Source of the DNA: Woeseiaceae bacterium
GTDB lineage: Bacteria; Pseudomonadota; Gammaproteobacteria; Steroidobacterales; Woeseiaceae
DNA: 64,000 nucleotides
Assembly (NCBI GenBank): GCA_030066075.1
Contig: JASJCH010000018.1
Coordinates: 1-64,000, forward strand
Direction: 5' to 3'
A model generated the notes under the pieces. It made no database searches. It had not been told where the DNA came from and saw nothing but the letters and a program-made list of their open reading frames with translations. The translations under genes were made by a program, and so were the position numbers. Of this stretch, positions 20,335 to 29,810 are shown piece by piece; the stretch's first letter is position 1, and the number at the start of each line of letters is the position of its first letter.

Positions 20335-20856
20335 ATGACCGACGCGACCAGAATCAAGAAGCTACGTTCTCTGCTGCTCAATGCAGGGCTAATTGCCGCT
20401 GTGTTTTTTGGCGGCCTCGCTTTCCAGTCGCGCAACATGCTGCCCACCGACGCGCAGCCCGCGCCCAACTTGCGCGGTACGACCCTGGCGGGCGAGGTCT
20501 ACGACCTGGGCGACGCGGCTGCGCGGCCCGCGATGGTCTATTTCTTTGCGCCCTGGTGCCGGATCTGCGCCTTGAGCTCCGGGAACCTGAATCGATTGCG
20601 ACGCTGGCGCGATCCCGAGGACATCGAGATTGTCGCCGTGGCGCTCGACTGGGGCGCCGCTCAGGAGGTGCGCGACTACGTAGAGCGCCACGACCTCAAT
20701 GTCACGGTCGTGCTGGGCGACGCCACCGTCTCCCGGCAATGGCAGATCCGGGGCTTTCCGTCCTATTACGTACTCGATAGCGAGCACCGCATCGTGCGGC
20801 GCGATATCGGCTACAGCAGCCAGCTCGGATTGTGGCTGCGGGCGTGGCTGATCTAG
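20335..20856 (+). CDS. Membrane-anchored thioredoxin-fold (TlpA/ResA-like) protein
   Basis: Start refined to ATG 20335; N-terminal TM; AMVYFFAPWCRICALSS CxxC motif. Confidence 0.88.
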   Translation: MTDATRIKKLRSLLLNAGLIAAVFFGGLAFQSRNMLPTDAQPAPNLRGTTLAGEVYDLGDAAARPAMVYFFAPWCRICALSSGNLNRLRRWRDPEDIEIVAVALDWGAAQEVRDYVERHDLNVTVVLGDATVSRQWQIRGFPSYYVLDSEHRIVRRDIGYSSQLGLWLRAWLI

Positions 20857-21596
20857 AGCACGTACGGCACCAGCCACCAGGTGCGCTGCTTGTACTCCGC
20901 CCACTCCGGGTAACGCGACATGCTGGCCTCTTTCATGATCATGTTGACGGCGAACAGGCCGAGCCAAACCCAGGCCAGCACGAGGACCGGAAGCCAGTGC
21001 CAGATCATCATCACGAAGCTGCCATAGATCATCATCTCGCCGAGGTAGTTCGGATGGCGCACGTAGCGGTGCATGCCATCAGTAATCAGTCCGCGTTCGA
21101 TGCGTAGCGTGTAGAACTTCTGTGCATCCGCGGCGATCATGATTGTGCTGCCTACGAGGCACAGGCTGATGCACAGGCAGAACCAGGCGAAGTCGGGCAG
21201 CGGGTAGTCCGGCTGCGCGACGCCCGAGATCAGCAACCAGCCGAATACCCAGTACCAGCCCAGGACGCCGAGGAAGGCGTTGATGCCGCCGCCGATCGTG
21301 ATGCGCTTTTGCCAGTTCGGGTCTGGGAACGCGACGTCCTTGAGTATCCACACGAGGCCGTAACTGCCGTGCATGGCCGTGTAAACCCACGCAGCGGCCG
21401 AGTAGTTGTCGTACCAGGACATCAACGCGAGCAGGAAGACGAACGTGCCGGCCTTCTGGAAGTTGATGACCCACGAGAACTTCCAGGGCCGCGGACCACC
21501 AAGGAAATCGATGACCAGGTAATCGGTGAGGCGGCGCATCGCCTGTGCCCACCCAGGTGCCTGGTATGGTGTGCCCGTTTCGGGCTGAGAATTCAT
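20853..21596 (-). CDS. Isoprenylcysteine/phospholipid methyltransferase-like integral membrane protein (DUF1295-like)
   Basis: GLITDGMHRYVRHPNYLGEMMIYGSF motif. Confidence 0.85.
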   Translation of the reverse strand: MNSQPETGTPYQAPGWAQAMRRLTDYLVIDFLGGPRPWKFSWVINFQKAGTFVFLLALMSWYDNYSAAAWVYTAMHGSYGLVWILKDVAFPDPNWQKRITIGGGINAFLGVLGWYWVFGWLLISGVAQPDYPLPDFAWFCLCISLCLVGSTIMIAADAQKFYTLRIERGLITDGMHRYVRHPNYLGEMMIYGSFVMMIWHWLPVLVLAWVWLGLFAVNMIMKEASMSRYPEWAEYKQRTWWLVPYVL

Positions 21597-23638
21597 TGTT
21601 CAGCGAGTTCCGCTACCAGCTCGACGAAGACAGGCTCGTCCCGTATCGGGTCGTAGAAAGGCAGGTCGGTCTCGAGAAATGGAAAGACACTGCTGGGGTT
21701 CTCGAGCCCGTCGCGAATGCAGTCCACGGCGGCTTGCGCCGCGCCGCCTATACCCAGCGTCCGGCAGACGAGGTTCCAGTGAACGGCGCGTTCTGCCAGG
21801 TCCCGGCCGATACCCTGGTCCCAGGCGCGCGCCAGGCGTACGGTTTCCTCGGTATCGCCCTCGACAGCTGCCAGTAGCGCCAATGAGAGGACCGAGAACT
21901 TATCCATCATCTCCTCCATCGTGCCCAGTTCGGCGAATTCCGCACGGGTCCTGGCCACGAGCTCTGCAACGCTCTCGTCATCGCCCAGCAGCCTGTAGAT
22001 TATGAGCAAGAGGGACCGTTTTTCTGAGAATCCCCACGTCAGAGACACCGAATCGTCGGGCATCGATTGCAGTAGCTCGAGCGCACCTGGAAAATCCCTG
22101 GCGACAACGCGCGCAAACGAGATCTCACTTGCGGCAGTTTCGGGCGGCATTTCCCTGGCAAGTGTTTCCGTATCTCTCAAAACCTGTTGCAGGTCACGAT
22201 GGTCTCGATAGGCGAGCCACAGTTTGCGGGTACGCAAGTGCCTGCTCGGTTGCTCTACCGCTTCAATTTCAGCAAGTGCTTCGTCGTATCGATGCGTGAG
22301 CGACAAGTCGTTGATGATCTCCCCGGTCCACTGCGGATTGCCGGGTTCGAGTTGCCGCGCCAGTCGCAATGTTTCGAGGCGGCCGGCATAGTCGCCCTGG
22401 CGGCGCTGGATCCAGCTGCGCATATATATCAGGTGAGTATCGCTGGGCATGCTCTGCAGCGCCCGGTCGATGAGCTGCAGCGCGAGCCCGTAGTCCCTGA
22501 GGATGTAGTAGGTGTGATAAGTCTGCGCGACGAGATAATCGACCGAATCGGGCGCGATCGCGCGGAACTCCTCAAGGGTGGCTTCCGCCATGGCGACGAA
22601 TTTCGGATCTTCGTCATTGAGTGATGAATAGGCGTAGCTGCCCACCAGCAGAGCCCAGGCGCGGTGGAATCCCGGATCAAGATCCACAGCCTTGCGCAGC
22701 AGGTCCCGGTACTCATCGGTCCTTCTGCCCCCGTGGACAGTGTCGCGGATGTTCATCGCTTCGTGGAAGGCGCGATAGGCTGCCATGTTGGATGTCGGTA
22801 TCAGGCTTTCCGCGGCCGGTGCGGCCAGTTCGACGTGCAGGGCTTCCGCAATAGCGCGAGCAATGTCGTCCTGGACGTCGAAGATGCTCTCGGCCGTCAG
22901 TTCACGATCGAACGTCTGCGCCCACAGATTTTCGTCGGTTTTGGCATCAACAAGCTGCGCGTTAATACGAATGCGATCGCCGGCGCTTTGCACGCCTCCC
23001 TCGAGAATCGCATCGGCGCCGAGTGCCGCACCGATCTCGCGAATGTTCTGTTCCGTGTCTTTGTACTCGAGTACCGACGTGCGAGAAATTACGAGCATCG
23101 ACGGCAACTGAGCCAGCTTGGTCAGGAGGTCGTCATGCACGCCAGCAGCGAAGAACACGCTGTCATCGGTGTCGGTAACCGCGGTAAAGGGCAGCACCGC
23201 CAGGACCGGTGGACCGGCATCACGCGCCGCCTGCGCCGCCTCTGTCCGGCCTTCTTCCCTCGCGGCCTCGGCGATGGCTTCATCGCGCGCCGGGTCCAGC
23301 ATGAATTTGTCGAATGCGAAGTAGCCCACGGCCAGCGCCAGTGCGACCATCACGGTACGGTCGAGACGTTTGGTGCTCGCTTGCACGGCCGCCGAACCGC
23401 GATCGACCTCGCTGTCCCGCACGAAGCCTCCCGGTGTCAGTTCGAACGCCCACGCTACGATCACGGCTGGCACGAAGCCAATCGCCAGCACTATCACGAC
23501 CGCACGAATGGCCGCGTCGCTGAGCCCGAATACCGGGAACAGCGTCTCCACGACCTGGATCAGCAACCAGCTCAGGGCGACATAGGCCGCGGCGACGCGC
23601 AGGACGTTGCGGCGTCTCAGTTCCGCCAACAGGCTCAT
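21593..23638 (-). CDS. TolB-like/TPR repeat membrane protein (adenylate-cyclase-associated type)
   Basis: MSLLAELRRRNVLRVAAAYVALSWLLIQVVETLFPVFGL; AVLPFTAVTDTDDSVFFAAGVHDDLLTKLAQLPSMLVISRTSV. Confidence 0.9.
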   Translation of the reverse strand: MSLLAELRRRNVLRVAAAYVALSWLLIQVVETLFPVFGLSDAAIRAVVIVLAIGFVPAVIVAWAFELTPGGFVRDSEVDRGSAAVQASTKRLDRTVMVALALAVGYFAFDKFMLDPARDEAIAEAAREEGRTEAAQAARDAGPPVLAVLPFTAVTDTDDSVFFAAGVHDDLLTKLAQLPSMLVISRTSVLEYKDTEQNIREIGAALGADAILEGGVQSAGDRIRINAQLVDAKTDENLWAQTFDRELTAESIFDVQDDIARAIAEALHVELAAPAAESLIPTSNMAAYRAFHEAMNIRDTVHGGRRTDEYRDLLRKAVDLDPGFHRAWALLVGSYAYSSLNDEDPKFVAMAEATLEEFRAIAPDSVDYLVAQTYHTYYILRDYGLALQLIDRALQSMPSDTHLIYMRSWIQRRQGDYAGRLETLRLARQLEPGNPQWTGEIINDLSLTHRYDEALAEIEAVEQPSRHLRTRKLWLAYRDHRDLQQVLRDTETLAREMPPETAASEISFARVVARDFPGALELLQSMPDDSVSLTWGFSEKRSLLLIIYRLLGDDESVAELVARTRAEFAELGTMEEMMDKFSVLSLALLAAVEGDTEETVRLARAWDQGIGRDLAERAVHWNLVCRTLGIGGAAQAAVDCIRDGLENPSSVFPFLETDLPFYDPIRDEPVFVELVAELAEQ

Positions 23639-24324
23639 TCAAGCTTCGCTTTGATCGCGGCCACCTCGGCTTCGAGCGTGCTCAGGCGCGCTTCGAGGTC
23701 AGCAACGTTGCTTCTGGCAGGAGCAGCAGCGGCCTGTTTCTCACGCGCCTGGCTGGCATGCGCTTCCACGTCAATCGGCCCCGAGAACAGGTGCATGAAC
23801 TCCGAGTCCTTGCGCCCTGGCGTTCTCGGCAGCTTGACCACGAGCGGGTCCGGGTCCCGTTCGGCGAGGCCGGTGAGCGCAGCCGCGACCTCGGCGTTGT
23901 CCTCGAAGGTATGGAGCCGGCCGCTGCGCGAGCGCAGCTCGCCCGGCGTCTGCGGTCCGCGCAGCAGGAGCAGGCACACGATGGCCAGCTCGGCATCGCT
24001 GAACTGCAGGTTGCTATAGCGAGTGTTGCAAAAGCGCTGCGCATACTTCTCGGTTCGGCTCTTGAAATTCTCGTCGGTGCGGACCAGGTGCTTGTCCTCG
24101 AGTTCGCGGACGGCGTGCTGCACCTCACCCTGAGTCAGCGACATCACCGGGTTTCGCGACGACTTCTGGTTGCACGCGTTGGTCAGTGCATTCAGCGTCA
24201 GCGGGTACTGATCGGGCGTCACGATTGATTTCTCGATGAGGCAGCCAATGACCCGTGCCTCTGTTTCAGTAAGTGGCGTGTGCAAGCCGGAATCTCCGCG
24301 GGAGGGTGGTATCGAGAATGGCAA
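23635..24324 (-). CDS. yceH: YceH family protein (DUF480)
   Basis: LTETEARVIGCLIEKSIVTPDQYPLTLNALTNACNQKSSRNPVMSL is characteristic of YceH. Confidence 0.92.
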   Translation of the reverse strand: MPFSIPPSRGDSGLHTPLTETEARVIGCLIEKSIVTPDQYPLTLNALTNACNQKSSRNPVMSLTQGEVQHAVRELEDKHLVRTDENFKSRTEKYAQRFCNTRYSNLQFSDAELAIVCLLLLRGPQTPGELRSRSGRLHTFEDNAEVAAALTGLAERDPDPLVVKLPRTPGRKDSEFMHLFSGPIDVEAHASQAREKQAAAAPARSNVADLEARLSTLEAEVAAIKAKLE

Positions 24325-24377
24325 TTCTAGCCGAAGGCGCGGGATCGTATACCAGCGTGTCTCGACGGGGCAGCGAC

Positions 24378-24456
24378 GAGCGAAATTTTCGCTCCACGAG
24401 GTTCCAAACCGGGAACTCCGGGTTTAGACTGTGTCTAATTTCAGGAATTCTTGAAA
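24378..24456. promoter_or_regulatory. Cluster of dyad symmetries upstream of gbsR-cioAB
   Basis: GAGCGAAA-t-TTTCGCTC (24378-24394), AAACCGGGAACTCCGGGTTT (24406-24425, imperfect), AGAC-tgt-GTCT (24426-24436), TTTCAGGAATTCTTGAAA (24439-24456, 16/18). Confidence 0.6.
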
Positions 24457-24466
24457 AGTCTGAATC

Positions 24467-25021
24467 ATGTCACCTTACGTACAGCGCTTCGTCATGCATA
24501 TCGGCGAAATGGGCTCCAAATGGGGCCTCAACCGCACGCTCGGGCAGATGTGCGGACTGCTCTATGTGACGCCTCGGCCGATGAATGCAGAGGAAATGGC
24601 CGAGACGCTCAACATTTCGCGCTCGAACGTCAGCATGGGGCTCAAGGAGCTCAAGGCATGGCGCCTGGTGCAGCCGGCCAGCGTGCCGGGCGACCGCCGC
24701 GAGTACTGGACCACGTCCAAGGACGTCTGGGAGATCTTTCGCGTGCTGGCGGAGGAACGGCGCCGTCGTGAAATCGACCCGACGCTCTCGATGCTGCGTG
24801 ACACGCTGCTCGCGGATCCGACCTCGGAAGAGGATCGCTACGCCCAGGACCGGTTGCAGGAGATGCACGACCTGATCGAGCTACTGAACAACTGGGTCGA
24901 TGACATGAGCGGGCTGCCGTCGAAGACGCTCGTGCGCATGTTGAAACTCGGCCGCAAGGTCGGGCGGCTGCTCGGCCCGCGTCGTACGAAGACCGAATCA
25001 CACGAAACCACCCTTAACTGA
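24467..25021 (+). CDS. GbsR/MarR family transcriptional regulator
   Basis: MGSKWGLNRTLGQMCGLLYVTPRPMNAEEMAETLNISRSNVSMGLKELKAWRLV. Confidence 0.92.
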   Translation: MSPYVQRFVMHIGEMGSKWGLNRTLGQMCGLLYVTPRPMNAEEMAETLNISRSNVSMGLKELKAWRLVQPASVPGDRREYWTTSKDVWEIFRVLAEERRRREIDPTLSMLRDTLLADPTSEEDRYAQDRLQEMHDLIELLNNWVDDMSGLPSKTLVRMLKLGRKVGRLLGPRRTKTESHETTLN

Positions 25022-25033
25022 GCAACGACTGAC

Positions 25034-26392
25034 ATGGAAGCCCTGGCCCTGGCGAGAGTACAGTTCGCCGCTAACATCACTTTCCACATCCTGTTCCCGG
25101 CCATCACTATCGGTCTGGCCTGGATACTGGTGTATTTCAAAGCGAAGGAGAACCGCACCGGTGAGAGCCGCTGGCGCGACGCCTACCGTTTTTTCGTGAA
25201 GGTGTTCGCCCTTACGTTTGCGCTGGGCGTGGTCAGCGGCATCACGATGAGCTTCCAGTTCGGCACCAACTGGCCGGGCTTCATGGAAACGGTCGGCAAC
25301 ATCGCCGGGCCCCTGCTGGGCTATGAAGTGCTGACGGCGTTCTTTCTCGAAGCGACCTTCCTCGGCATCATGCTGTTCGGGCGCAAGCGGGTCAGCAACC
25401 GGGTGCATACGTTCGCGACCTGGATGGTTGCCGTCGGGACCTCGATGTCGGCCTTCTGGATTCTCGTGCTCAACTCGTGGATGCAGACGCCGACCGGCTT
25501 CGAAATGCGTGACGGCCAGGCTCATGTCGTGAGCTGGATGGACGTCATCTTTAACCCCTCGATGCCATATCGGCTGGTGCACATGATGATCGCCGCCGGC
25601 CTGACGGCCGCATTCGTCGTTGCCGGGCTCGCGGCGTTTCGCCAGCTTCGCGGCGACAAGACCGAGGGCAATAAGACTTCGCTACGCGTCGGCGTGTGGC
25701 TTGCCGCCATACTGATTCCCATCCAGATCGTCGCCGGCGATCTGCACGGTCTGAACACGGTCGAGCACCAGCCGGCGAAGGTCGCGGCCATGGAAGGACT
25801 CTGGGAAGACACCAAAGGCGCGGACCTGCTGATATTCGCCTGGCCCGACGAAGAGAAGCGCGAGAACCGCTTCGAGATCGGCATACCCAAAGCGGGAAGC
25901 CTGATCCTGACGCACGATCTTGACGGGTTGGTGCTGGGTCTCAACAGTTTCGAGGGTGAGCACCCCAGGGTTGCGCCGGTGTTTTTCGCGTTCCGCATCA
26001 TGATCGGTGTGGGACTATTGATGCTGGTCGTCTCCTGGGCCGGCGCGTGGGCCATGCGCAAGGGCAGGGACGCGCCGGCATGGCTGTCGCGGACACTGGT
26101 TGCCATGACGTTCTCCGGTTGGGTAGCCACTGTCGCCGGCTGGTATGTCAGCGAGATTGGCCGGCAGCCGTGGCTGGTGCAGGGGGTGCTTCGGACCGCG
26201 GACGCCGTCGGACCGGTCGGCGCCGGCGCAATCGCCATATCCCTATCCGTGTACCTGCTGCTTTACCTCGGCCTGTTGGTCGCTTACGTGTCGGTGCTGT
26301 TCTACCTTGCTTCGCAGGCTGCGACTGGCCACATCCCCCGTGAGCGCGAGCGCCTCGACAACCCGCTGCGGCCGCAGCCGGCGAGGGCGTGA
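25034..26392 (+). CDS. cioA: Cytochrome bd-type / cyanide-insensitive ubiquinol oxidase subunit I
   Basis: CydA-type helices; short Q-loop typical of the CIO subtype; GWYVSEIGRQPWLVQG. Confidence 0.93.
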   Translation: MEALALARVQFAANITFHILFPAITIGLAWILVYFKAKENRTGESRWRDAYRFFVKVFALTFALGVVSGITMSFQFGTNWPGFMETVGNIAGPLLGYEVLTAFFLEATFLGIMLFGRKRVSNRVHTFATWMVAVGTSMSAFWILVLNSWMQTPTGFEMRDGQAHVVSWMDVIFNPSMPYRLVHMMIAAGLTAAFVVAGLAAFRQLRGDKTEGNKTSLRVGVWLAAILIPIQIVAGDLHGLNTVEHQPAKVAAMEGLWEDTKGADLLIFAWPDEEKRENRFEIGIPKAGSLILTHDLDGLVLGLNSFEGEHPRVAPVFFAFRIMIGVGLLMLVVSWAGAWAMRKGRDAPAWLSRTLVAMTFSGWVATVAGWYVSEIGRQPWLVQGVLRTADAVGPVGAGAIAISLSVYLLLYLGLLVAYVSVLFYLASQAATGHIPRERERLDNPLRPQPARA

Positions 26393-26394
26393 CG

Positions 26395-27387
26395 ATGGAA
26401 TTCTGGCTCCCGGTTGTCTTTGCCGGCCTGATGGCGCTGGCCATGCTGATCTACGTCGTGCTCGACGGCTACGATCTCGGCGTGGGGGTGCTGCTCAACG
26501 GCGCCGATGACAATGAAAAGGACATGATGATTGCCTCGATCGGGCCATTCTGGGACGCGAACGAAACCTGGCTCGTACTGGGAGTCGGTATCCTGCTGAT
26601 CGCATTCCCGATGGCGCACGGCGTCATCCTGTCGTCACTCTACCTCGAGGTGGCCGTGATGCTCGTTGGCCTGATCTTGCGGGGCGTGGCGTTCGACTTT
26701 CGCGTGAAGGCGCGCGAGCCGCACAAGCCGTTGTGGAACGCAGCGTTTTTCGGCGGATCGTTGCTCGCTGCGCTGGCGCAGGGTTTCATGCTCGGCCATT
26801 ACATCACCGGTTTCGAGAACAGTGTCGGCGCCTTTGCGTTTTCGCTGCTGATAGGCGTCTGCGTCGTGGCCGGCTACGGCCTGCTCGGCGCGACCTGGCT
26901 GATCATGAAAAGCGAGCACGAACTGCAGAGGAAGGCGGTGCGCTGGGCGCAAGGCGCACTGTGGCTGACGGCGGCCGGCATTGCAGCGGTGTCGATCGCG
27001 ACGCCGCTCGTCAGCGAGCGCGTGTTCGCCAGGTGGTTCGAGTTTCCGCAGTTCCTGCTGCTGTCACAGATCCCGGCGATATCGATTGCGCTGATACTCG
27101 CCTGCCATTTCCGCCTGCGCCGGCTCGCCCGGGAAATCGATCACACGGAGTGGCAGCCTTTCGCGCTCGCCGTATCCATTTTCCTGCTGGCGTTCGCCGG
27201 CCTTGCCTACAGCCTTTTCCCCTACCTGGTTATTGATGAGATCACGATCTGGGACGCGGCCAGTGCGCCCGAGTCGCTCCTGGTCATCCTGTGGGGCGTC
27301 GTCATTACCTTGCCGGCAATCCTCGGTTATACCGTGTTCGCTTACCGGGTATTCTGGGGCAAGACGCGCGAGCTGAGTTACGAATGA
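26395..27387 (+). CDS. cioB: Cytochrome d ubiquinol oxidase subunit II
   Basis: ATG 26395 (GTG 26389 also possible); LDGYDLGVGVLLNGADDNEKDMMIASIGPFWDANETWLVLGVGILLIAFP. Confidence 0.94.
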   Translation: MEFWLPVVFAGLMALAMLIYVVLDGYDLGVGVLLNGADDNEKDMMIASIGPFWDANETWLVLGVGILLIAFPMAHGVILSSLYLEVAVMLVGLILRGVAFDFRVKAREPHKPLWNAAFFGGSLLAALAQGFMLGHYITGFENSVGAFAFSLLIGVCVVAGYGLLGATWLIMKSEHELQRKAVRWAQGALWLTAAGIAAVSIATPLVSERVFARWFEFPQFLLLSQIPAISIALILACHFRLRRLAREIDHTEWQPFALAVSIFLLAFAGLAYSLFPYLVIDEITIWDAASAPESLLVILWGVVITLPAILGYTVFAYRVFWGKTRELSYE

Positions 27388-27776
27388 TGAACACCGCAGC
27401 CCATCCAGGCGTCACGGTGTGGTACGACAGTGAGTGCCCGCTATGTGTCCGCGAAATCCGGCTGATGCGCCGGCTCGACCGGCGGCAGGCTATCGACTTC
27501 GTCAGTATCCAGGGCGGTACGGGCTGTCCGATCAGTACGGACGAGCTTATGAAGCGCTTTCATGCCCAGGAGCGTGGGGAGCCCATCGTCTCCGGGGCGG
27601 CGGCATTTGCCGCGATGTGGCGGGCCATCCCGCTACTGAGGCCCCTCGGACTGCTCGCCCGTTTCCGACCGATTCTTTGGATACTCGAGCGACTATACCG
27701 CGGCTTCCTGGTGATTCGGCCGTGGCTGCAGCGTCGCGCACGCAGCCTATCTGCTGAAGAGCAGGCGCAGCGCTGA
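27384..27776 (+). CDS. DCC family thiol-disulfide oxidoreductase (DUF393)
   Basis: Start refined to ATG 27384; VTVWYDSECPLCVREIRLMRRLD. Confidence 0.9.
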   Translation: MMNTAAHPGVTVWYDSECPLCVREIRLMRRLDRRQAIDFVSIQGGTGCPISTDELMKRFHAQERGEPIVSGAAAFAAMWRAIPLLRPLGLLARFRPILWILERLYRGFLVIRPWLQRRARSLSAEEQAQR

Positions 27777-28103
27777 CAGGCGCAGATTGATCGAGCCGAG
27801 CCCAAGCAAGCGTGCTAACCAGCTCGGCGGGGTGTCGTGACCCAGGCGTACAACGGGCCGTCCGTCCGTCTCGAGGCTGAGCGCCAGCTCGTGCGTCGCC
27901 AGCTGGTCCGCGACGAACCGCACGGCCCGGGCGCGGCCGCGCAGCGAGCGTGGCAACAGGCTGCGCGAGTCGCTCCAACCCGGCAGCTCCAGGCGCAGCG
28001 TGTCGCCTTCAGCTACCAGGTTGAGCGAGCGGCCGCCGGGCGTGTCGAGACACAGCGTGCCGTGCGCCTCGACGGGCCGGGAGTTTTCAGGCTTCGACGC
28101 CAT
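27747..28103 (-). CDS. Hypothetical protein
   Basis: Start refined to M at 28103 (MASKPENSRPVEAHGTLCLDTPGGRSLNLV); overlaps the upstream gene and converges on DUF393. Confidence 0.6.
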   Translation of the reverse strand: MASKPENSRPVEAHGTLCLDTPGGRSLNLVAEGDTLRLELPGWSDSRSLLPRSLRGRARAVRFVADQLATHELALSLETDGRPVVRLGHDTPPSWLARLLGLGSINLRLSALRLLFSR

Positions 28104-28287
28104 CGCGAGCCCGGATCTTGAGCGTGCCATTGATCTTCCATTTCGCGTGTACTGCCTGCTCACCGACGCCACTGGGTACCCACACTTCCATGTCGGCGGC
28201 TTCGTAGGTGATTTCGGCGTTGCGGCCAGTCAACTTGTCATACAGTGAAATTGCGAGTTCTGACCAATCCGTCGTCTGCTGGGACAT
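28087..28287 (-). CDS. Small conserved-looking protein of unknown function
   Basis: MSQQTTDWSELAISLYDKLTGRNAEITYEAADMEVWVPSGVGEQAVHAKWKINGTLKIRARDGVEA; alternative start at 28299. Confidence 0.68.
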   Translation of the reverse strand: MSQQTTDWSELAISLYDKLTGRNAEITYEAADMEVWVPSGVGEQAVHAKWKINGTLKIRARDGVEA

Positions 28288-28377
28288 TACGTTCTCCAAA
28301 AGTTGTGATGAAAGCGAAGCGCAAGGTACCGGCCGAAACGCGCCGCGGGAAGACGCCGAAACGCGAGGAAACGACTT

Positions 28378-28395
28378 GTTACAGGCGGTTACAGG
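28378..28395 (+). promoter_or_regulatory. Perfect 8-bp direct repeat GTTACAGG-cg-GTTACAGG (10-bp period)
   Basis: Visible in the divergent intergenic region between 28287 and 28472. Confidence 0.5.
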
Positions 28396-28471
28396 TCGCC
28401 GTTGAGAGCGGCAACCGTAACTCTTTGTATCGCGTGAGTGACTTTCGCCGGCGGCGGGTTAGTCTTGCGGG

Positions 28472-29131
28472 ATGGACACGGCAATGACACCGACTGTGCA
28501 AACCGAACTGCGCGCGCTGCGGCCGAAAACCGACGGCAATCCCGAGGGCAAGGGTACCAATGGTCTGCTCGCGGACTGGCGCGCAACGGAGCCGCGCGGC
28601 ATCGTCGCGAAGCCGCAGCGCCAGGTGCTGGCGGAGCTGTTCACGTCGATGCTGGTGTTATCGGCATCGTTCAAATACCGACCCGTGCCGGGCGGGACCA
28701 ACTACCTGTACTGGATCGATGGCGCCTGGTCGCTGAGTCTTATTGGCCCCGATGAATGGTCGAAACAACGGCGCGACGGCTACGTTGGCCGGTGCACGCT
28801 GCAGCGCGACATGACGTGGACCATCGAGCCGTCCGAGCGACTGGCCGAGGATAACCCGCTCAGCGCCGGAGTACGGCGCGTCTTCGAGGCCTTTGCCAAC
28901 ATGCTCAATACCGACCTTACCCTCGAAGAGATCCTGCCGTTCCACGTCGGCACCCTGCCTTACTACCAGCGGCTTCACGCCAGCGGGCTGAGCCGTTCGC
29001 TGCGAGCGTCGGTTACGCTTGGCGAGGACGCGTCGCTCAGCTGCCGGGACTGGCGCACGCAGCTTCCTGGCCTCACCCACGAGCTGCTTGCGAACAGTCG
29101 CGACGAGCTCGCGTCGGAGGGCATGGTGTGA
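28472..29131 (+). CDS. DUF2452-like protein
   Basis: GNPEGKGTNGLLADWRATEPRGIVAKPQRQVLAELFTSMLVLSASFKYRPVPGGTNYLYW. Confidence 0.75.
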   Translation: MDTAMTPTVQTELRALRPKTDGNPEGKGTNGLLADWRATEPRGIVAKPQRQVLAELFTSMLVLSASFKYRPVPGGTNYLYWIDGAWSLSLIGPDEWSKQRRDGYVGRCTLQRDMTWTIEPSERLAEDNPLSAGVRRVFEAFANMLNTDLTLEEILPFHVGTLPYYQRLHASGLSRSLRASVTLGEDASLSCRDWRTQLPGLTHELLANSRDELASEGMV

Positions 29132-29736
29132 GAATTGTTGCCCTGACGATTGCCCTGATAATCGGAGGATTGCTGATGACCGTTTCCGCCCATTCGCGCG
29201 ACGGCGAGGGTACCGCAACCGGGTTGCTGTTGACCGATTTCGTGAGCGCAAAAACCGATCTCGGCTGGTTCGTGGTGAACGACAACGTCATGGGCGGACG
29301 CAGCCAGGGCGATTTCAAGGTGGAGCAGGGCGAGCTGCACTTCGCCGGCAGCACCAACACGCGCGGCGGCGGCTTCAGCTCGATCCGCACGGGCGCCATG
29401 CGGCTCGACCTGTCGCAGTACGAGGGTGTTCGCCTGCGGGTCAAGGGCGATGGCCGCCGTTACACCTGGCGATTAACGACGAATGCGCGCTACTGGGGTC
29501 GGCAGGTGAGCTACTGGGCCGACTTCGAGACCGAAGATGGGGCCTGGACCACGGTAGATATCCCCTTCTCGCGATTTGTTCCACGGTTCCGCGGAACCCG
29601 GCTTAGCGGCCCTGCGCTGGACCCCGCACAGGTCACGGGCATGGGCCTGATGATTTACGACAAGCTGGACGGTCCTTTCGAGCTGCGCCTCGATAGCGTG
29701 CGCGCTTTTCCTGCCGAGGAGCAGATCAAGCTCTAG
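29128..29736 (+). CDS. CIA30 family protein (complex I intermediate-associated protein 30), exported
   Basis: GWFVVNDNVMGGRSQGDFKVEQGELHFAGSTNTRGGGFSSIRTG signature. Confidence 0.9.
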   Translation: MRIVALTIALIIGGLLMTVSAHSRDGEGTATGLLLTDFVSAKTDLGWFVVNDNVMGGRSQGDFKVEQGELHFAGSTNTRGGGFSSIRTGAMRLDLSQYEGVRLRVKGDGRRYTWRLTTNARYWGRQVSYWADFETEDGAWTTVDIPFSRFVPRFRGTRLSGPALDPAQVTGMGLMIYDKLDGPFELRLDSVRAFPAEEQIKL

Positions 29737-29810
29737 CACTGCGCCACGCTTGATGTATCCCAATCTGGCCTTATACTCGCCGCGCCTTGACACGAATGGG
29801 ATGACCCCTG

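Noticed and set aside
22664-24019. 451-aa plus-strand ORF opposite TolB/TPR and yceH
   Set aside because: Spans two real antisense genes; no domain signal.
28308-28487. Small basic plus-strand ORF (MKAKRKVPAETRRGKTPKREE...)
   Set aside because: Lies over the divergent regulatory region containing the GTTACAGG repeats; no support beyond being open.
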